NCBI GenBank assembly: GCA_018712705.1
Contig: DVGM01000064.1
Coordinates: 1-34,917, forward strand
Length of the DNA stretch: 34,917 nt
DNA from: Aphodousia faecalis
GTDB lineage: Bacteria; Pseudomonadota; Gammaproteobacteria; Burkholderiales; Burkholderiaceae_F
Direction of reading: 5' to 3'
In this document: piece after piece, positions 24,651-32,742 of the stretch
How the letters are laid out: each line of letters begins with the position of its first letter
How positions within the stretch are numbered: the first letter of the stretch is position 1
The notes under the pieces: generated by a model
Database searches by the model: none
The model's input: the letters and a program-made list of their open reading frames with translations, nothing else
What the model was told of the DNA's origin: nothing
Translations under genes and position numbers: made by a program

Positions 24651-24691
24651 CTAATTCGGCTAAGTAATTATTGTGTATTTTTCAGTACAGT

Positions 24692-24781
24692 AATAAAAAT
24701 CCACCTGATTCAAAATAAACCAGATAGAGATTTCTCTATAAAGTCAATAACTTAAGAGGGATGAGGTGGATCGAACTCTCC
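24692..24781. repeat. Repeat copy A: degenerate copy of the tRNA-Ala 3' end plus terminator
   Basis: About 90 bp match 25263-25355 in the same orientation with roughly 85% identity by eye. It includes TCCACCTGATT (terminator arm) and GATGAGGNGGNTCGAACTC (tRNA acceptor/T-arm). It brackets the structured segment at 24965-25248 together with copy B. Confidence 0.7.
24755..24781 (-). pseudogene. tRNA 3'-end fragment (T-arm and acceptor strand)
   Basis: On the minus strand GGAGAGTTCGATCC looks like a tRNA T-arm and is followed by CACCTCATCCC, close to the 3' acceptor strand of the intact tRNA-Ala at 25327-25402. The 5' half and the CCA end are missing. Confidence 0.55.
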
Positions 24782-24964
24782 AATGTTTTCAGACCTTTTA
24801 CATTCGATTTTTTTCTTAGTCACCCAAAAGATCAGGAGTGAAACTTCAATCGAAAATTTCCAATATCGCTCGTTAATTTTTAATAAACTCTCGAAGCCCA
24901 ACGAGAAAAGGGAATTTCTTTCCATGCCTTGGCTCTGAAAACTTTGCGCCGAATTCTTCAAGAT

Positions 24965-25248
24965 TTTTCGCGCGAAAAGAATTTCGGCGAAAGCCGAAAG
25001 GGCCCCTGTGAAACAGGGTTTAGAAACGACAATGGCCCGGTTGCACCCGAGCCAAAGTCAATTTAAACGAGGTGACGGAATGACTTATCTTTCATCCTCG
25101 TGGGTGACTATAACACAATTAAATGCGATTGTGGTCATTGACTTAAGAATTCAATTCTTAGTTGTGACGCTTGCGTTTATGTTGTGGATAGTCCGCACGA
25201 AACCTTAATGGGTTGGGGCTAAGTTCGAAATGGCTTAGCCCTCGTGCG
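24965..25248 (+). other. Highly structured segment around a small ORF (candidate regulated RNA)
   Basis: In order, the plus strand shows these elements: palindrome TTTTCGCGCGAAAA (24965-24978); a GAAA-tetraloop hairpin TTTCGGC/GCCGAAA (24982-24999); hairpin CCCTGT/ACAGGG (25004-25018); and an imperfect hairpin about 25033-25054. ACGAGG/CCTCGT (25067-25072 with 25096-25101) encloses the ribosome-binding site and ATG of the 42-codon ORF. An inner stem GGGCTAAG/CTTAGCCC (25216-25241) is nested in CGCACGA/TCGTGCG (25194-25248). So many perfect stems in under 300 nt suggest a folded transcript. Which strand is transcribed is not known. Confidence 0.5.
25080..25208 (+). CDS. 42-residue single-helix membrane peptide (hypothetical)
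   Basis: I do not recognise this peptide. It starts MTYLSSSWVTITQL and is followed by a hydrophobic stretch of about 23 residues (AIVVIDLRIQFLVVTLAFMLWIV) and a basic end RTKP. GAGGTG lies 5 nt before the ATG, a strong ribosome-binding site, but its GAGG is paired in a potential ACGAGG/CCTCGT stem. A short hydrophobic peptide, sequestered ribosome-binding site, and structured leader and 3' part resemble type I toxin mRNAs. That is analogy only; no antitoxin RNA is identified. It lies between two copies of the tRNA-Ala 3' end. It could also be a chance ORF. Confidence 0.4.
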   Translation: MTYLSSSWVTITQLNAIVVIDLRIQFLVVTLAFMLWIVRTKP

Positions 25249-25262
25249 TTTCCATACGCAAC

Positions 25263-25355
25263 AATAAAAAATCCACCTGATTTAAAACAAACCAGATGGA
25301 AATTTCTCTTTAAAATCAAAATTGTGTGGTGGAGATGAGGAGGGTCGAACTCCCG
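25263..25355. repeat. Repeat copy B: tRNA-Ala 3' end plus terminator
   Basis: This is the second copy of the roughly 90-bp repeat, overlapping the intact tRNA-Ala 3' end and its terminator. The order copy A, structured segment, copy B within the intact tRNA resembles the two ends of an element integrated at a tRNA 3' end; decay of a duplicated tRNA gene is the alternative. Confidence 0.7.
25266..25300 (-). terminator. Terminator after hflX/tRNA-Ala
   Basis: On the minus strand TCCATCTG (25293-25300) pairs, with one G-T pair, with CAGGTGGA (25272-25279) and is followed by TTTTTT. It ends the transcript that carries tRNA-Ala. Confidence 0.75.
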
Positions 25356-25402
25356 ACCTCTGCATTGCGAACGCAGCGCTCTGCCAACTGAGCTACATCC
25401 CC
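25327..25402 (-). tRNA. tRNA-Ala, anticodon CGC
   Basis: On the minus strand the 76-nt cloverleaf is complete. The acceptor is GGGGATG with CATCTCC, and includes the G3-U70 pair that identifies alanine tRNAs. The D-arm is GCTC-AGTTGGCA-GAGC. The anticodon stem CTGCG/TGCAG has loop TTCGCAA, so the anticodon is CGC, reading GCG. The T-arm contains GTTCGACC, and ACCA is encoded at the 3' end. It lies 44 nt after the hflX stop codon and is probably processed from the same transcript or has its own promoter inside that gap. Confidence 0.96.
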
Positions 25403-25446
25403 ACAAGAGGTTTTGAATTCTGCCACGCCATAGCGAAAATTGCAAA

Positions 25447-26616
25447 CTACTCCATTTCCTCTTTTTCCCAATCTTCAAGCTCTCGAGGCAAACTTTTGTT
25501 TGCTTCTTTGACCTCTCGGGATTTCTCTAATATCGCTTCCCGCAATAAATCTAGGCCAACACCTGTTAATGCAGATATTCTGACAGCCTCTATCTCGCCG
25601 GATGCGTTCCTTAAAATTTCCGGTTCCAGATCTGTTCGATCAATTTTGTTGAGTACCAGAATTGTCGGAATTTCATGGGCGTCGATTTCTTCCAAAACTT
25701 TGTTTACTTCAACAATCTGATCGTCCTTGGCTGCGCTTGAAGCATCAACGACATGCAACAAAATATCAGCATGCACTGTCTCATCCAAAGTCGACTTGAA
25801 GGCCTCCACCAGCTGGTGAGGTAGTCCTCGAATAAAACCGACCGTATCACTTAAGACTACACTTTCCCCCTCTCCGACATAACAGCGTCGGGCTGTTGTA
25901 TCTAATGTTGCAAAAAGCTGATCGGCGGCATATATATCAGACTTTGTGAGCGCATTAAATAATGTGGATTTACCCGCATTGGTGTAGCCTACAATCGACA
26001 AGGAGACAATGTCACTTCGTGAGCGGCCTTTACGTTGCGTGTTGCGCTGCTTGGCTAATTTTTTCAGCTGCTCCTTTAACTGCTTGACTCGGACTCCAAT
26101 CATGCGGCGGTCCAATTCAATTTGCTTTTCACCGGGACCACCCGTCTTACCTAGACCCCCACGTTGACGCTCCAAGTGAGTCCAGCCTCGAACCAATCGT
26201 GTTGACAGATGTTCCAGTCTTGCCAACTCCACTTGCAGACGACCTTCCCGACTTTTGGCTCGTCGCTGAAAGATTTCCAAAATAAGCTGAGTTCGATCAA
26301 GCACTGCAACGCCCACGATTCGCTCAATGTTGCGCTGCTGTGCGGCTGACAAGGCCACATCAAAAACGACCACACCGATATCGAGTCGTTTCACCTCATC
26401 GGCCAATTCACCGATTTTTCCGCTGCCCAAATACGTCGCCGGATCAGGTTTATCACGCTTAGCCATCATAAGCCCAACGGGCTCAAGTGCATCGCTTCGA
26501 ACAAGCTCAGTGAGCTCTTCAGCTGCATCAGCAATGGTGATTCGCGAAGTGGAAATACAAACGAGATATGCTCTGGGCGACTTTTCTTCAGCGCTATCGA
26601 TTTGAAATACAGTCAT
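25447..26616 (-). CDS. hflX: Ribosome-associated GTPase HflX
   Basis: HflX binds the 50S subunit and splits stalled ribosomes, notably under heat stress. The 389-residue protein has the N-terminal glycine-rich HflX domain (KPDPATYLGSGKIGELA), the linker helix with RRGGLGKTGGPGEKQIELDRR-like sequence, and a G domain with G1 GYTNAGKS (210-217), G3 DTVGF and G4 NKID. The ATG at 26616 is preferred although it has no clear ribosome-binding site. A GTG at 26661 would place the hfq-hflX terminator inside the gene. In other beta-proteobacteria hflK follows directly; here tRNA-Ala and the 8.3-kb block follow. Confidence 0.96.
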   Translation of the reverse strand: MTVFQIDSAEEKSPRAYLVCISTSRITIADAAEELTELVRSDALEPVGLMMAKRDKPDPATYLGSGKIGELADEVKRLDIGVVVFDVALSAAQQRNIERIVGVAVLDRTQLILEIFQRRAKSREGRLQVELARLEHLSTRLVRGWTHLERQRGGLGKTGGPGEKQIELDRRMIGVRVKQLKEQLKKLAKQRNTQRKGRSRSDIVSLSIVGYTNAGKSTLFNALTKSDIYAADQLFATLDTTARRCYVGEGESVVLSDTVGFIRGLPHQLVEAFKSTLDETVHADILLHVVDASSAAKDDQIVEVNKVLEEIDAHEIPTILVLNKIDRTDLEPEILRNASGEIEAVRISALTGVGLDLLREAILEKSREVKEANKSLPRELEDWEKEEME

Positions 26617-26627
26617 ACGGTAGGGAC

Positions 26628-26665
26628 AAAAAGAGCGTGCCAAGCGAATCCACCCCGGCACACTC
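26628..26665 (-). terminator. Terminator between hfq and hflX
   Basis: On the minus strand GAGTGTGCC (26657-26665) pairs, with one G-T pair, with GGCACGCTC (26633-26641) around a 15-nt loop, followed by TTTTT. hflX starts only 12 nt after the T-tract, so its expression depends on read-through or a nearby promoter. Confidence 0.85.
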
Positions 26666-26691
26666 CTTTATTGATCATCAATCAGGTTCGA

Positions 26692-26928
26692 TTACTCAGC
26701 GTCTTCGACTTGAGGCATGTTCACCGGCTTAGTCGGCACCACGGTACTGATCGCATGTTTGTAGACCATTTGTGTCACAGTATTGCGAAGCAGCACAACG
26801 TATTGGTCGAACGATTCCACCTGACCTTGTAACTTAATGCCGTTAACCAAGTAGATGGAGACCGGAATATGTTCCTTGCGCAAAATGTTGAGGAACGGAT
26901 CTTGTAAAAGTTGGCCTTTATTTGTCAT
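26692..26928 (-). CDS. hfq: RNA chaperone Hfq
   Basis: Hfq is the hexameric Sm-like protein that pairs small RNAs with mRNAs. The 78-residue protein has QDPFLN (proximal-face residues Gln9 and Asp10), Sm1 (VSIYLVNGIKLQGQVESFDQYVVLL, 23-47) and the Sm2 motif YKHAIST (56-62). The C-terminal tail is short and acidic. GGAGA precedes the ATG. der lies 76 nt upstream, and a small hairpin GGCGT-N10-ACGCC lies in that gap. Confidence 0.98.
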   Translation of the reverse strand: MTNKGQLLQDPFLNILRKEHIPVSIYLVNGIKLQGQVESFDQYVVLLRNTVTQMVYKHAISTVVPTKPVNMPQVEDAE

Positions 26929-27004
26929 TTTTATTCTCCGGGCGTTTGAAATAGCACGCCTTCTTGTTTAGGTAGCCCGACTATCGAACACCTGCCCTGT
27001 TAGT

Positions 27005-28357
27005 TTAATCCTTTTTCTCCACATAGGGATTGCGGTTCAGCTTAAATTCAATCCGAAGCGGAGTTCCCGCCAAATTAAATTGATCTCTGAACCAACCTTC
27101 CAGATAGCGTTTATAGCTATCCGGCACAGCCTGCAGGCTGTTGCCATGAATCACCACAACGGGAGGATTTTGCCCGCCTTGGTGAGCATAGCGTAATTTC
27201 GGTCGAACACCCTTGACTCGAGGGGGTGATTGACGCTGAACTGCTTCAATAAGCGCACGGGTCAACTTGGGCGTCGACAATTTTGCGAAAGCGGCCGCGT
27301 GTGCATCAGAGACAGCCTTCATCAAATGGTTCAAACCGTTTCGCTTTAACGCAGAAATGTGAATCTGGCGTGCCCAATTCAGGAAATGAAGCTTGTGATC
27401 CATTTCTTCATCAATTCGGCTACGCTCGTAGCTATCGAGAGCATCCCACTTGTTAATAGCAACCACTAAAGCACGGCCGCTTTCCAACACATAACCGGCG
27501 ATATGCGCATCGTGCTCGGCGATCCCTTCCTTGGCATCAAGCACCAAAATAACAACATTGGAGTCCGCAATCGCCTGCAAAGTTTTAACCACCGAGAATT
27601 TTTCAATGGCTTCAAAAACTTTACCTTTGCGGCGTAAACCGGCCGTATCAATTAACGCATAATCTCTACCGTCATACTCGAAATCCACTCGAATTGAATC
27701 GCGTGTCGTACCCGGCATATCGTATGCAATCAGCCGTTCTTCACCTAAAAGAGCATTGATTAACGTACTTTTACCGGCGTTGGGCCGACCGGCCACGGCC
27801 ACCTTAATGCGAGGAGCCTTCCCCTCTTCGGCGGCTTCTTCATCATCAACAATATCGATTTCTTCTTCGGGACAAAGCGACAGGGCCAACTCAATCATGT
27901 TGTGCACCCCGTGGCCGTGAGCCGCTGAAATCATGTTGGGTTCGCCCATGGCTAATTCATAGAATTCTGCAGCATGAACAGAATCCAAACCTTCGGCTTT
28001 ATTGACCGCCAACACAACCGGTCGATGAGAACGTCTTAAGTGATTGGCAATGCGCTCGTCATGCGGAGTCAAACCCGTTCGAGCATCGACCACAAAAATC
28101 ACCACATCGGCTTCTTCGATGGCCAATTCAGCCTGGCTTGCCATAGCCTTGACAATCCCTTGGCTTTTAACCGGTTCAAAACCACCCGTATCCACCACAA
28201 TATAAGGGCGAGGACCCACACGACCTTCACCGTATTGACGGTCGCGTGTCAGTCCGGGAAAGTCCGCCACAAGAGCATCCCGGGAACGAGTCAGTCGATT
28301 GAAAAGCGTGGACTTTCCGACATTGGGACGTCCGACCAAAGCAATCACAGGAAGCAT
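27005..28357 (-). CDS. der: Ribosome-assembly GTPase Der (EngA)
   Basis: Der has two tandem G domains and a KH-like C-terminal domain and is needed for 50S subunit maturation. The 450-residue protein shows the first P-loop GRPNVGKS at 8-15 with DTGGF and NKAE. The second P-loop GRPNAGKS is at about 190-197, with DTAGLRRKGK and NKWD. The C-terminal RNA-binding region ends in KLNRNPYVEKKD. bamB lies 3 nt upstream, so the two genes are co-transcribed. Confidence 0.98.
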   Translation of the reverse strand: MLPVIALVGRPNVGKSTLFNRLTRSRDALVADFPGLTRDRQYGEGRVGPRPYIVVDTGGFEPVKSQGIVKAMASQAELAIEEADVVIFVVDARTGLTPHDERIANHLRRSHRPVVLAVNKAEGLDSVHAAEFYELAMGEPNMISAAHGHGVHNMIELALSLCPEEEIDIVDDEEAAEEGKAPRIKVAVAGRPNAGKSTLINALLGEERLIAYDMPGTTRDSIRVDFEYDGRDYALIDTAGLRRKGKVFEAIEKFSVVKTLQAIADSNVVILVLDAKEGIAEHDAHIAGYVLESGRALVVAINKWDALDSYERSRIDEEMDHKLHFLNWARQIHISALKRNGLNHLMKAVSDAHAAAFAKLSTPKLTRALIEAVQRQSPPRVKGVRPKLRYAHQGGQNPPVVVIHGNSLQAVPDSYKRYLEGWFRDQFNLAGTPLRIEFKLNRNPYVEKKD

Positions 28358-28360
28358 GGT

Positions 28361-29473
28361 TTATTGCACCTTAATGAAGGCCACTTCACCTTCTTCAGTT
28401 TGGAAAATAGCTCCCTGCTCATAACTTTGAGCAGGAGAGACAATGGCTCCATCCAAGCGGGTGCGGCCGATAATATCGCCGCTTTCCGGATTGAGAATTT
28501 GCACATAGCCTTCGCTGTCACCAACAGCCACAACACCCGACATCGGGGTGATCGCTCGTACGCCGCGCCACTTCAGCTTTTCATTTTTCCAGACAGGATA
28601 GCCACGGGTGCGATCAAAGGCATAAAGTTCACTGGCCGTATTGCCGATATAAACAAAACGGTCATCAGCCGAAGGCGGCGTCATGGCCGTCACATCGTGC
28701 GTAAAACGCAGCTGACCGTTGGTGGCATCCATACAAACCAAGCGTCCTTGGAACGCTGAAGCACAGAGCAGATCTCGATTGACCATCGGAGTGCCCAAGA
28801 TATCCACCAGGCGTTCAACTTCGGTAATGCCACGAGCCTCAGAAATCAAAGCCTGCCAAACAGGACGGCCTTCAGCGGATAACCCTAAAAGGTAACCGTT
28901 ACTTTGTCCCACCAAAATCATGGGACCGAAGAAAATCATTCCGGAAGCATTTTTAATGGTGAGCGACGGAGCCTGACGCTGATAACGCCAGCGCTGTTCA
29001 CCGGTTGACGCGTCAAAAGCGGTCACTCGAGTGTCGGCCGTACGCACAATGACCAAACCATTGCCCACTAGCGGTACAGCATCCATCTCACTCGTTAAGA
29101 ATGTTGACCAGAGCTTTTTACCTTCTGCATCCAATACAACAAGTTCACCTTTGGCTGTACCAACGGCGATGATATAACCGTCACTACCAACGCCAGCCGC
29201 TACCGGTGCATCGGTATCAAAACTCCACACCTCGTCACCATCATCGGCATCCAAGCGATAGACGGTATTGCCGCCTGCAACGTAGACCGAGCTGCCAACC
29301 ACCGAAGGCACTAAATAATTCGTCAGACTTTCACCCACACTCTTAGACCAAACCACATCAGGTTCGGCAATGGAGTTATAGTCTTCGAGCTCGGTAGGCG
29401 CTTGAGAACTCGGGGCACTGCATCCGGTCAAAACCGCGGCGGCTGCGAGGGCCAAAAGTGTTTTCTTCATCAT
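28361..29473 (-). CDS. bamB: Outer-membrane assembly lipoprotein BamB
   Basis: BamB is the beta-propeller lipoprotein of the BAM complex that inserts outer-membrane proteins such as the porin at 7065. The 370-residue protein has a lipoprotein signal with lipobox LTGC (Cys18) and repeated PQQ-like blades containing VYxxDAxxGxxxW-type units (YRLDADDGDEVW, TAFDASTGEQRW, VCMDATNGQLRF). Either of two adjacent ATGs could be used. It is in the order yfgM-bamB-der, with 16 nt to yfgM. Confidence 0.96.
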   Translation of the reverse strand: MMKKTLLALAAAAVLTGCSAPSSQAPTELEDYNSIAEPDVVWSKSVGESLTNYLVPSVVGSSVYVAGGNTVYRLDADDGDEVWSFDTDAPVAAGVGSDGYIIAVGTAKGELVVLDAEGKKLWSTFLTSEMDAVPLVGNGLVIVRTADTRVTAFDASTGEQRWRYQRQAPSLTIKNASGMIFFGPMILVGQSNGYLLGLSAEGRPVWQALISEARGITEVERLVDILGTPMVNRDLLCASAFQGRLVCMDATNGQLRFTHDVTAMTPPSADDRFVYIGNTASELYAFDRTRGYPVWKNEKLKWRGVRAITPMSGVVAVGDSEGYVQILNPESGDIIGRTRLDGAIVSPAQSYEQGAIFQTEEGEVAFIKVQ

Positions 29474-29489
29474 AGAGAGCCTTTAAGTC

Positions 29490-30143
29490 TTATTGCTTTT
29501 GTTGTTCAGTGTCTTCAGGAAGCGCTTGAAGTTTAAGTTGAACGAAACCCATCAGTGCCGGATCAATCGGGTGCTTTAAAGCTTCCTGCCACACTCGGCG
29601 GGCATTCACCACGTCACCCTTGGCAAAGTAGGCATCACCCAAACGGTCATTGACCAAAGCGATCTGCTTATCGGTAGGCTGAGCCGCAGTCAACAAAGAA
29701 ACAGCGTCTTCGTATTTTTTATCATCCAAAAGGAAACCGGCCAAGCGAACACGGGCCACTGTTTGATATTCCGGACGATCGGATTCTGCCACCACCCAAT
29801 GCAACAATTCCTGAGCCTTCGCACTCTCGCCCTTTGATTCAAGGTAACGGGAAGCGCTCAAAGCACCCATCGGACCGTAAACGGTAGAACCCGCATCTTC
29901 AATTAACGCATCAACAATTTTCTCAACAGAAGCGGGTTCAGACTGCTGCATAATCGCCGTCTGAAGTGAAGAATAGGCGACACTGGCTTCCTGGGCTTGA
30001 TGACGTTCCCACCACTTCATACCGTTGTAGCCGGCAAAAGCCAAACAAACCACGGTAATCACGGAGAGAACCAAGTTACCCCATTTCTCCCACCAAGCCT
30101 TTAACTCGTCTAATGACTCTTGTTCTTGTAAATCGTAGGCCAT
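29490..30143 (-). CDS. yfgM: YfgM-like TPR membrane-anchored protein
   Basis: The 217-residue protein has an N-terminal cytoplasmic stretch (MAYDLQEQESLDELKAWWEKWG), one membrane helix at about 23-42, and a periplasmic TPR-like helical region (PMGALSASRYLESKGESAKAQELLHWV and later repeats). YfgM works with PpiD at the Sec translocon on secreted proteins. It lies between hisS (3 nt) and bamB in the standard order. Confidence 0.92.
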   Translation of the reverse strand: MAYDLQEQESLDELKAWWEKWGNLVLSVITVVCLAFAGYNGMKWWERHQAQEASVAYSSLQTAIMQQSEPASVEKIVDALIEDAGSTVYGPMGALSASRYLESKGESAKAQELLHWVVAESDRPEYQTVARVRLAGFLLDDKKYEDAVSLLTAAQPTDKQIALVNDRLGDAYFAKGDVVNARRVWQEALKHPIDPALMGFVQLKLQALPEDTEQQKQ

Positions 30144-30146
30144 GCC

Positions 30147-31460
30147 TTATTCCTCGTCTTCTTCGAAAAAGTCGTCGTTTAAATTGACAAAATATTGAAT
30201 TGCGTCTTGTAAGTCAAGGGTTTCTTGCTTCATGAAGCGTTCATCTTCGTGACCATACATGCACTTCACGGTCACCTGACCATGAGCGGTTTCTTCTTCA
30301 CCGCAAATCAACGCATACTTAGCGCCGCTTTGGTCAGCCTTTTTCATTTGACTCTTCATGCTCGCATCACCGGCGTGAACAATCACTTCGTAGTATGCAT
30401 CACGAAGAATTTCACCCAACATCATCGCGTAGCCTTGAGAAGCGCCACCTTGATGCAAGACATAAACTTCGGTGTCAGGCTCGCCAGATTCAAAGCCACA
30501 TTCACGCATCACTTCAAGCACTCTTTCCACACCCATGGCAAAGCCAACAGCCGGCGTGGGTTTGCCGCCCAACATTTCAATGAGCGGATCGTATCGGCCG
30601 CCACCGCAAACCGTTGCCTGAGCCCCGAGCTTATCCGTCACCCATTCGTAAACGGTGTGGTTGTAATAATCAAGGCCTCTGACCAAACGAGGATTGATGG
30701 TGTAGTCGACGCCCGCAACCGAGAGCAACTCTTCCATACGACGCAAGAAGGCAAGACTATCTTCTTTCAGGTAATCCAAAAGCTTCGGCGCTCCTTCAAC
30801 CATCTGTTGCATATCAGGATTTTTCGTATCCAAAATACGAAGCGGGTTACTGTAGAGACGACGTTTAGCATCCTCGTCAAGGACGTCCTGATTGGCTTCA
30901 AAGTATTTGATCAACGCTTCGCGGTGAGCTTTACGCTCTTCAAGATTGCCCAAGGAATTGAGTTCCAGTTTCAAGGGCAAAATTTCAAGCTCATCAAAAA
31001 GGCGGCGAGCCATGAGGATCTGTTCAACGTCAACGTCCGGTCCCTTAAAGCCCAACGCTTCAACGCCCAATTGGTGGAATTGACGATAGCGGCCGCGCTG
31101 CGGACGTTCGTGTCTGAACATCGGTCCGAAGTACCACAATCGTTGCGGAGCGTTATAGGTGAGGTTGTGTTCAATCACACTTCTGACCACACCGGCCGTA
31201 TTTTCAGGACGCAAAGCCAATTCTTCACCGTTGAGGGAATCGGTGAAACAATACATTTCCTTTTCCACAATATCAGTCACTTCACCGATACCGCGTTTAA
31301 AAAGAGAGGTCGCCTCTAAGATCGGCGTGCGGATTTGCTTATAACCGTATGCACGAAGCACATCATGGGCACATTCCTCAAAATATTCCCAAATAGGCGC
31401 TTCGGCCGGAAGAATGTCATTCATTCCGCGAATACCGGCAATTTTTTGTACTTTAGCCAT
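30147..31460 (-). CDS. hisS: Histidyl-tRNA synthetase
   Basis: HisS charges tRNA-His. The 437-residue class II synthetase has motif 2 (FRHERPQRGRYRQFHQLGVEALG, near 115-135), the histidine-specific motif LVRGLDYYNHTVYEWV, motif 3 (GGGRYDPLIEMLGG and GFAMGVERVLEV), and a C-terminal anticodon-binding domain. The start MAKVQKIAGIRGMNDILP at 31460 fits the family. A GTG/ATG-type start upstream to 31478 adds six residues without support. The C-terminus is acidic (DDFFEEDEE). Confidence 0.97.
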   Translation of the reverse strand: MAKVQKIAGIRGMNDILPAEAPIWEYFEECAHDVLRAYGYKQIRTPILEATSLFKRGIGEVTDIVEKEMYCFTDSLNGEELALRPENTAGVVRSVIEHNLTYNAPQRLWYFGPMFRHERPQRGRYRQFHQLGVEALGFKGPDVDVEQILMARRLFDELEILPLKLELNSLGNLEERKAHREALIKYFEANQDVLDEDAKRRLYSNPLRILDTKNPDMQQMVEGAPKLLDYLKEDSLAFLRRMEELLSVAGVDYTINPRLVRGLDYYNHTVYEWVTDKLGAQATVCGGGRYDPLIEMLGGKPTPAVGFAMGVERVLEVMRECGFESGEPDTEVYVLHQGGASQGYAMMLGEILRDAYYEVIVHAGDASMKSQMKKADQSGAKYALICGEEETAHGQVTVKCMYGHEDERFMKQETLDLQDAIQYFVNLNDDFFEEDEE

Positions 31461-31484
31461 AACACTTCTCTCTTTCATTAATGT

Positions 31485-32738
31485 CTAATGTTTTTTCGAG
31501 TAATGCGTTTGCACATACTCATTAATTAATTCCTTGAAGCGGTCGGCAATGGAGTCCGCATCACCGGCCTCACCTTTAATGGAGGCAATCTTTTCTCCGT
31601 CCGCAAACACGGGGGCAACAGGTGACTCACCGTTACCGGGCAAGCTAATCCCAATATTGGCGTGCTTGCTTTCCCCCGGGCCATTGACCACACAGCCCAT
31701 GACGGCCACCACCATATTTTCGAAACCCTCGGCCGTTTCGCGCCATTGTGGAGTCATCTCAATCAAATAGCGCTGCGTTTGAGCCGCCAGTTGTTGAAAA
31801 AGGGCGCTTGACGTACGGCCACAACCTGGACACGATACCACAAGAGGAGAAAAGGCGCGAAGCCCCATGGTCTGCAAAATCTCCTGAGCAACGCGAACTT
31901 CTTCAGTTCTTGCCGCCCCCGGCATTGGTGTTATGCTCACCCGAATCGTGTCGCCAATCCCTTCGGCCAACAACACACCCATCGAGGCAGCGCTAGCCAC
32001 CACCCCTTTGGTGCCAATACCCGCTTCCGTTAAACCTAAATGCAAAGCATAGTCAGACTGTGAGGCGAGTTCCCGATACACAGCCACCAAATCCTGAACC
32101 GCGGACACCTTGGCCGAGAGCACGATTTTGTCGGCCGCAAGGCCGATTTCTTCTGCAGCTTTTGCGCTTTGCAAGGCGGAAGCCACCATCGCGTGCAACT
32201 GAACTTCTGAAGGCGTCTGCGGCATGCCGGCCGCACGATTGTCTTCGAGCATGCGTGCCAAAATTTGAGCATCAAGCGATCCGCCGTTTACACCGATCCT
32301 CACCGGCTTATCATTGGCGATAGCGACTTCGACCATACGGGCAAAGTTTTCCATTCCCCGCTCACCGTGACCGACATTGCCCGGGTTGATACGGTATTTG
32401 GACAGGGCCTTCGCGCATTCGGACACCTCGGTGAGCAATTTGTGTCCGTTGTAGTGAAAATCGCCAACAAGCGGAACCGAGCAATTTAAAGCGTCAAGCT
32501 TTTCACGAATCTGAACCACAGCGCGAGCCGCATCGGGCGTATTAACAGTCAGGCGAACCAACTCGCTGCCTGCGCGTGCCAAATCAATGACCTGCTGCAC
32601 CGTTGCGTCAACATCGGTCGTTGCCGTGTTGGTCATGGATTGCACCCGAATGGGGCTATCTCCTCCTATCGTCACATCGTTGTCGCCGTAACGAACATGA
32701 ACCTTGTGAGTGTGATGACGAGAGCTAAACACAGACAT
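31485..32738 (-). CDS. ispG: 4-hydroxy-3-methylbut-2-enyl diphosphate synthase IspG
   Basis: IspG is the iron-sulphur enzyme converting MEcPP to HMBPP in the MEP isoprenoid pathway. The 417-residue protein has the TIM-barrel N-terminus (VRVQSMTNTATTDVDATVQQV) and the cluster ligands in SCPGCGR near 300-305 and GCVVNGPGE near 336. AAGGAG lies 11 nt before the ATG, inside the end of rlmN, so the two are coupled. The pilF/rodZ genes often found between rlmN and ispG in related bacteria are absent. Confidence 0.97.
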   Translation of the reverse strand: MSVFSSRHHTHKVHVRYGDNDVTIGGDSPIRVQSMTNTATTDVDATVQQVIDLARAGSELVRLTVNTPDAARAVVQIREKLDALNCSVPLVGDFHYNGHKLLTEVSECAKALSKYRINPGNVGHGERGMENFARMVEVAIANDKPVRIGVNGGSLDAQILARMLEDNRAAGMPQTPSEVQLHAMVASALQSAKAAEEIGLAADKIVLSAKVSAVQDLVAVYRELASQSDYALHLGLTEAGIGTKGVVASAASMGVLLAEGIGDTIRVSITPMPGAARTEEVRVAQEILQTMGLRAFSPLVVSCPGCGRTSSALFQQLAAQTQRYLIEMTPQWRETAEGFENMVVAVMGCVVNGPGESKHANIGISLPGNGESPVAPVFADGEKIASIKGEAGDADSIADRFKELINEYVQTHYSKKH

Positions 32739-32742
32739 CGTT

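Noticed and set aside
24752..24961. 69-codon minus-strand frame in the putP-tRNA gap
   Set aside because: Its 3' end runs through the tRNA fragment and it has no recognisable motif or ribosome-binding site.
26671..26683. ATTGATCATCAAT palindrome after hfq as an operator
   Set aside because: It lies just past the hfq stop codon and beside a terminator, with no promoter nearby; probably chance.
28040..28759. 239-codon plus-strand frame spanning der and bamB
   Set aside because: Overlaps two certain genes on the other strand and has no domain signature.
30225..31319. 364-codon plus-strand frame opposite hisS
   Set aside because: Antisense to a well-supported synthetase gene; composition is His/Phe-rich and not protein-like.
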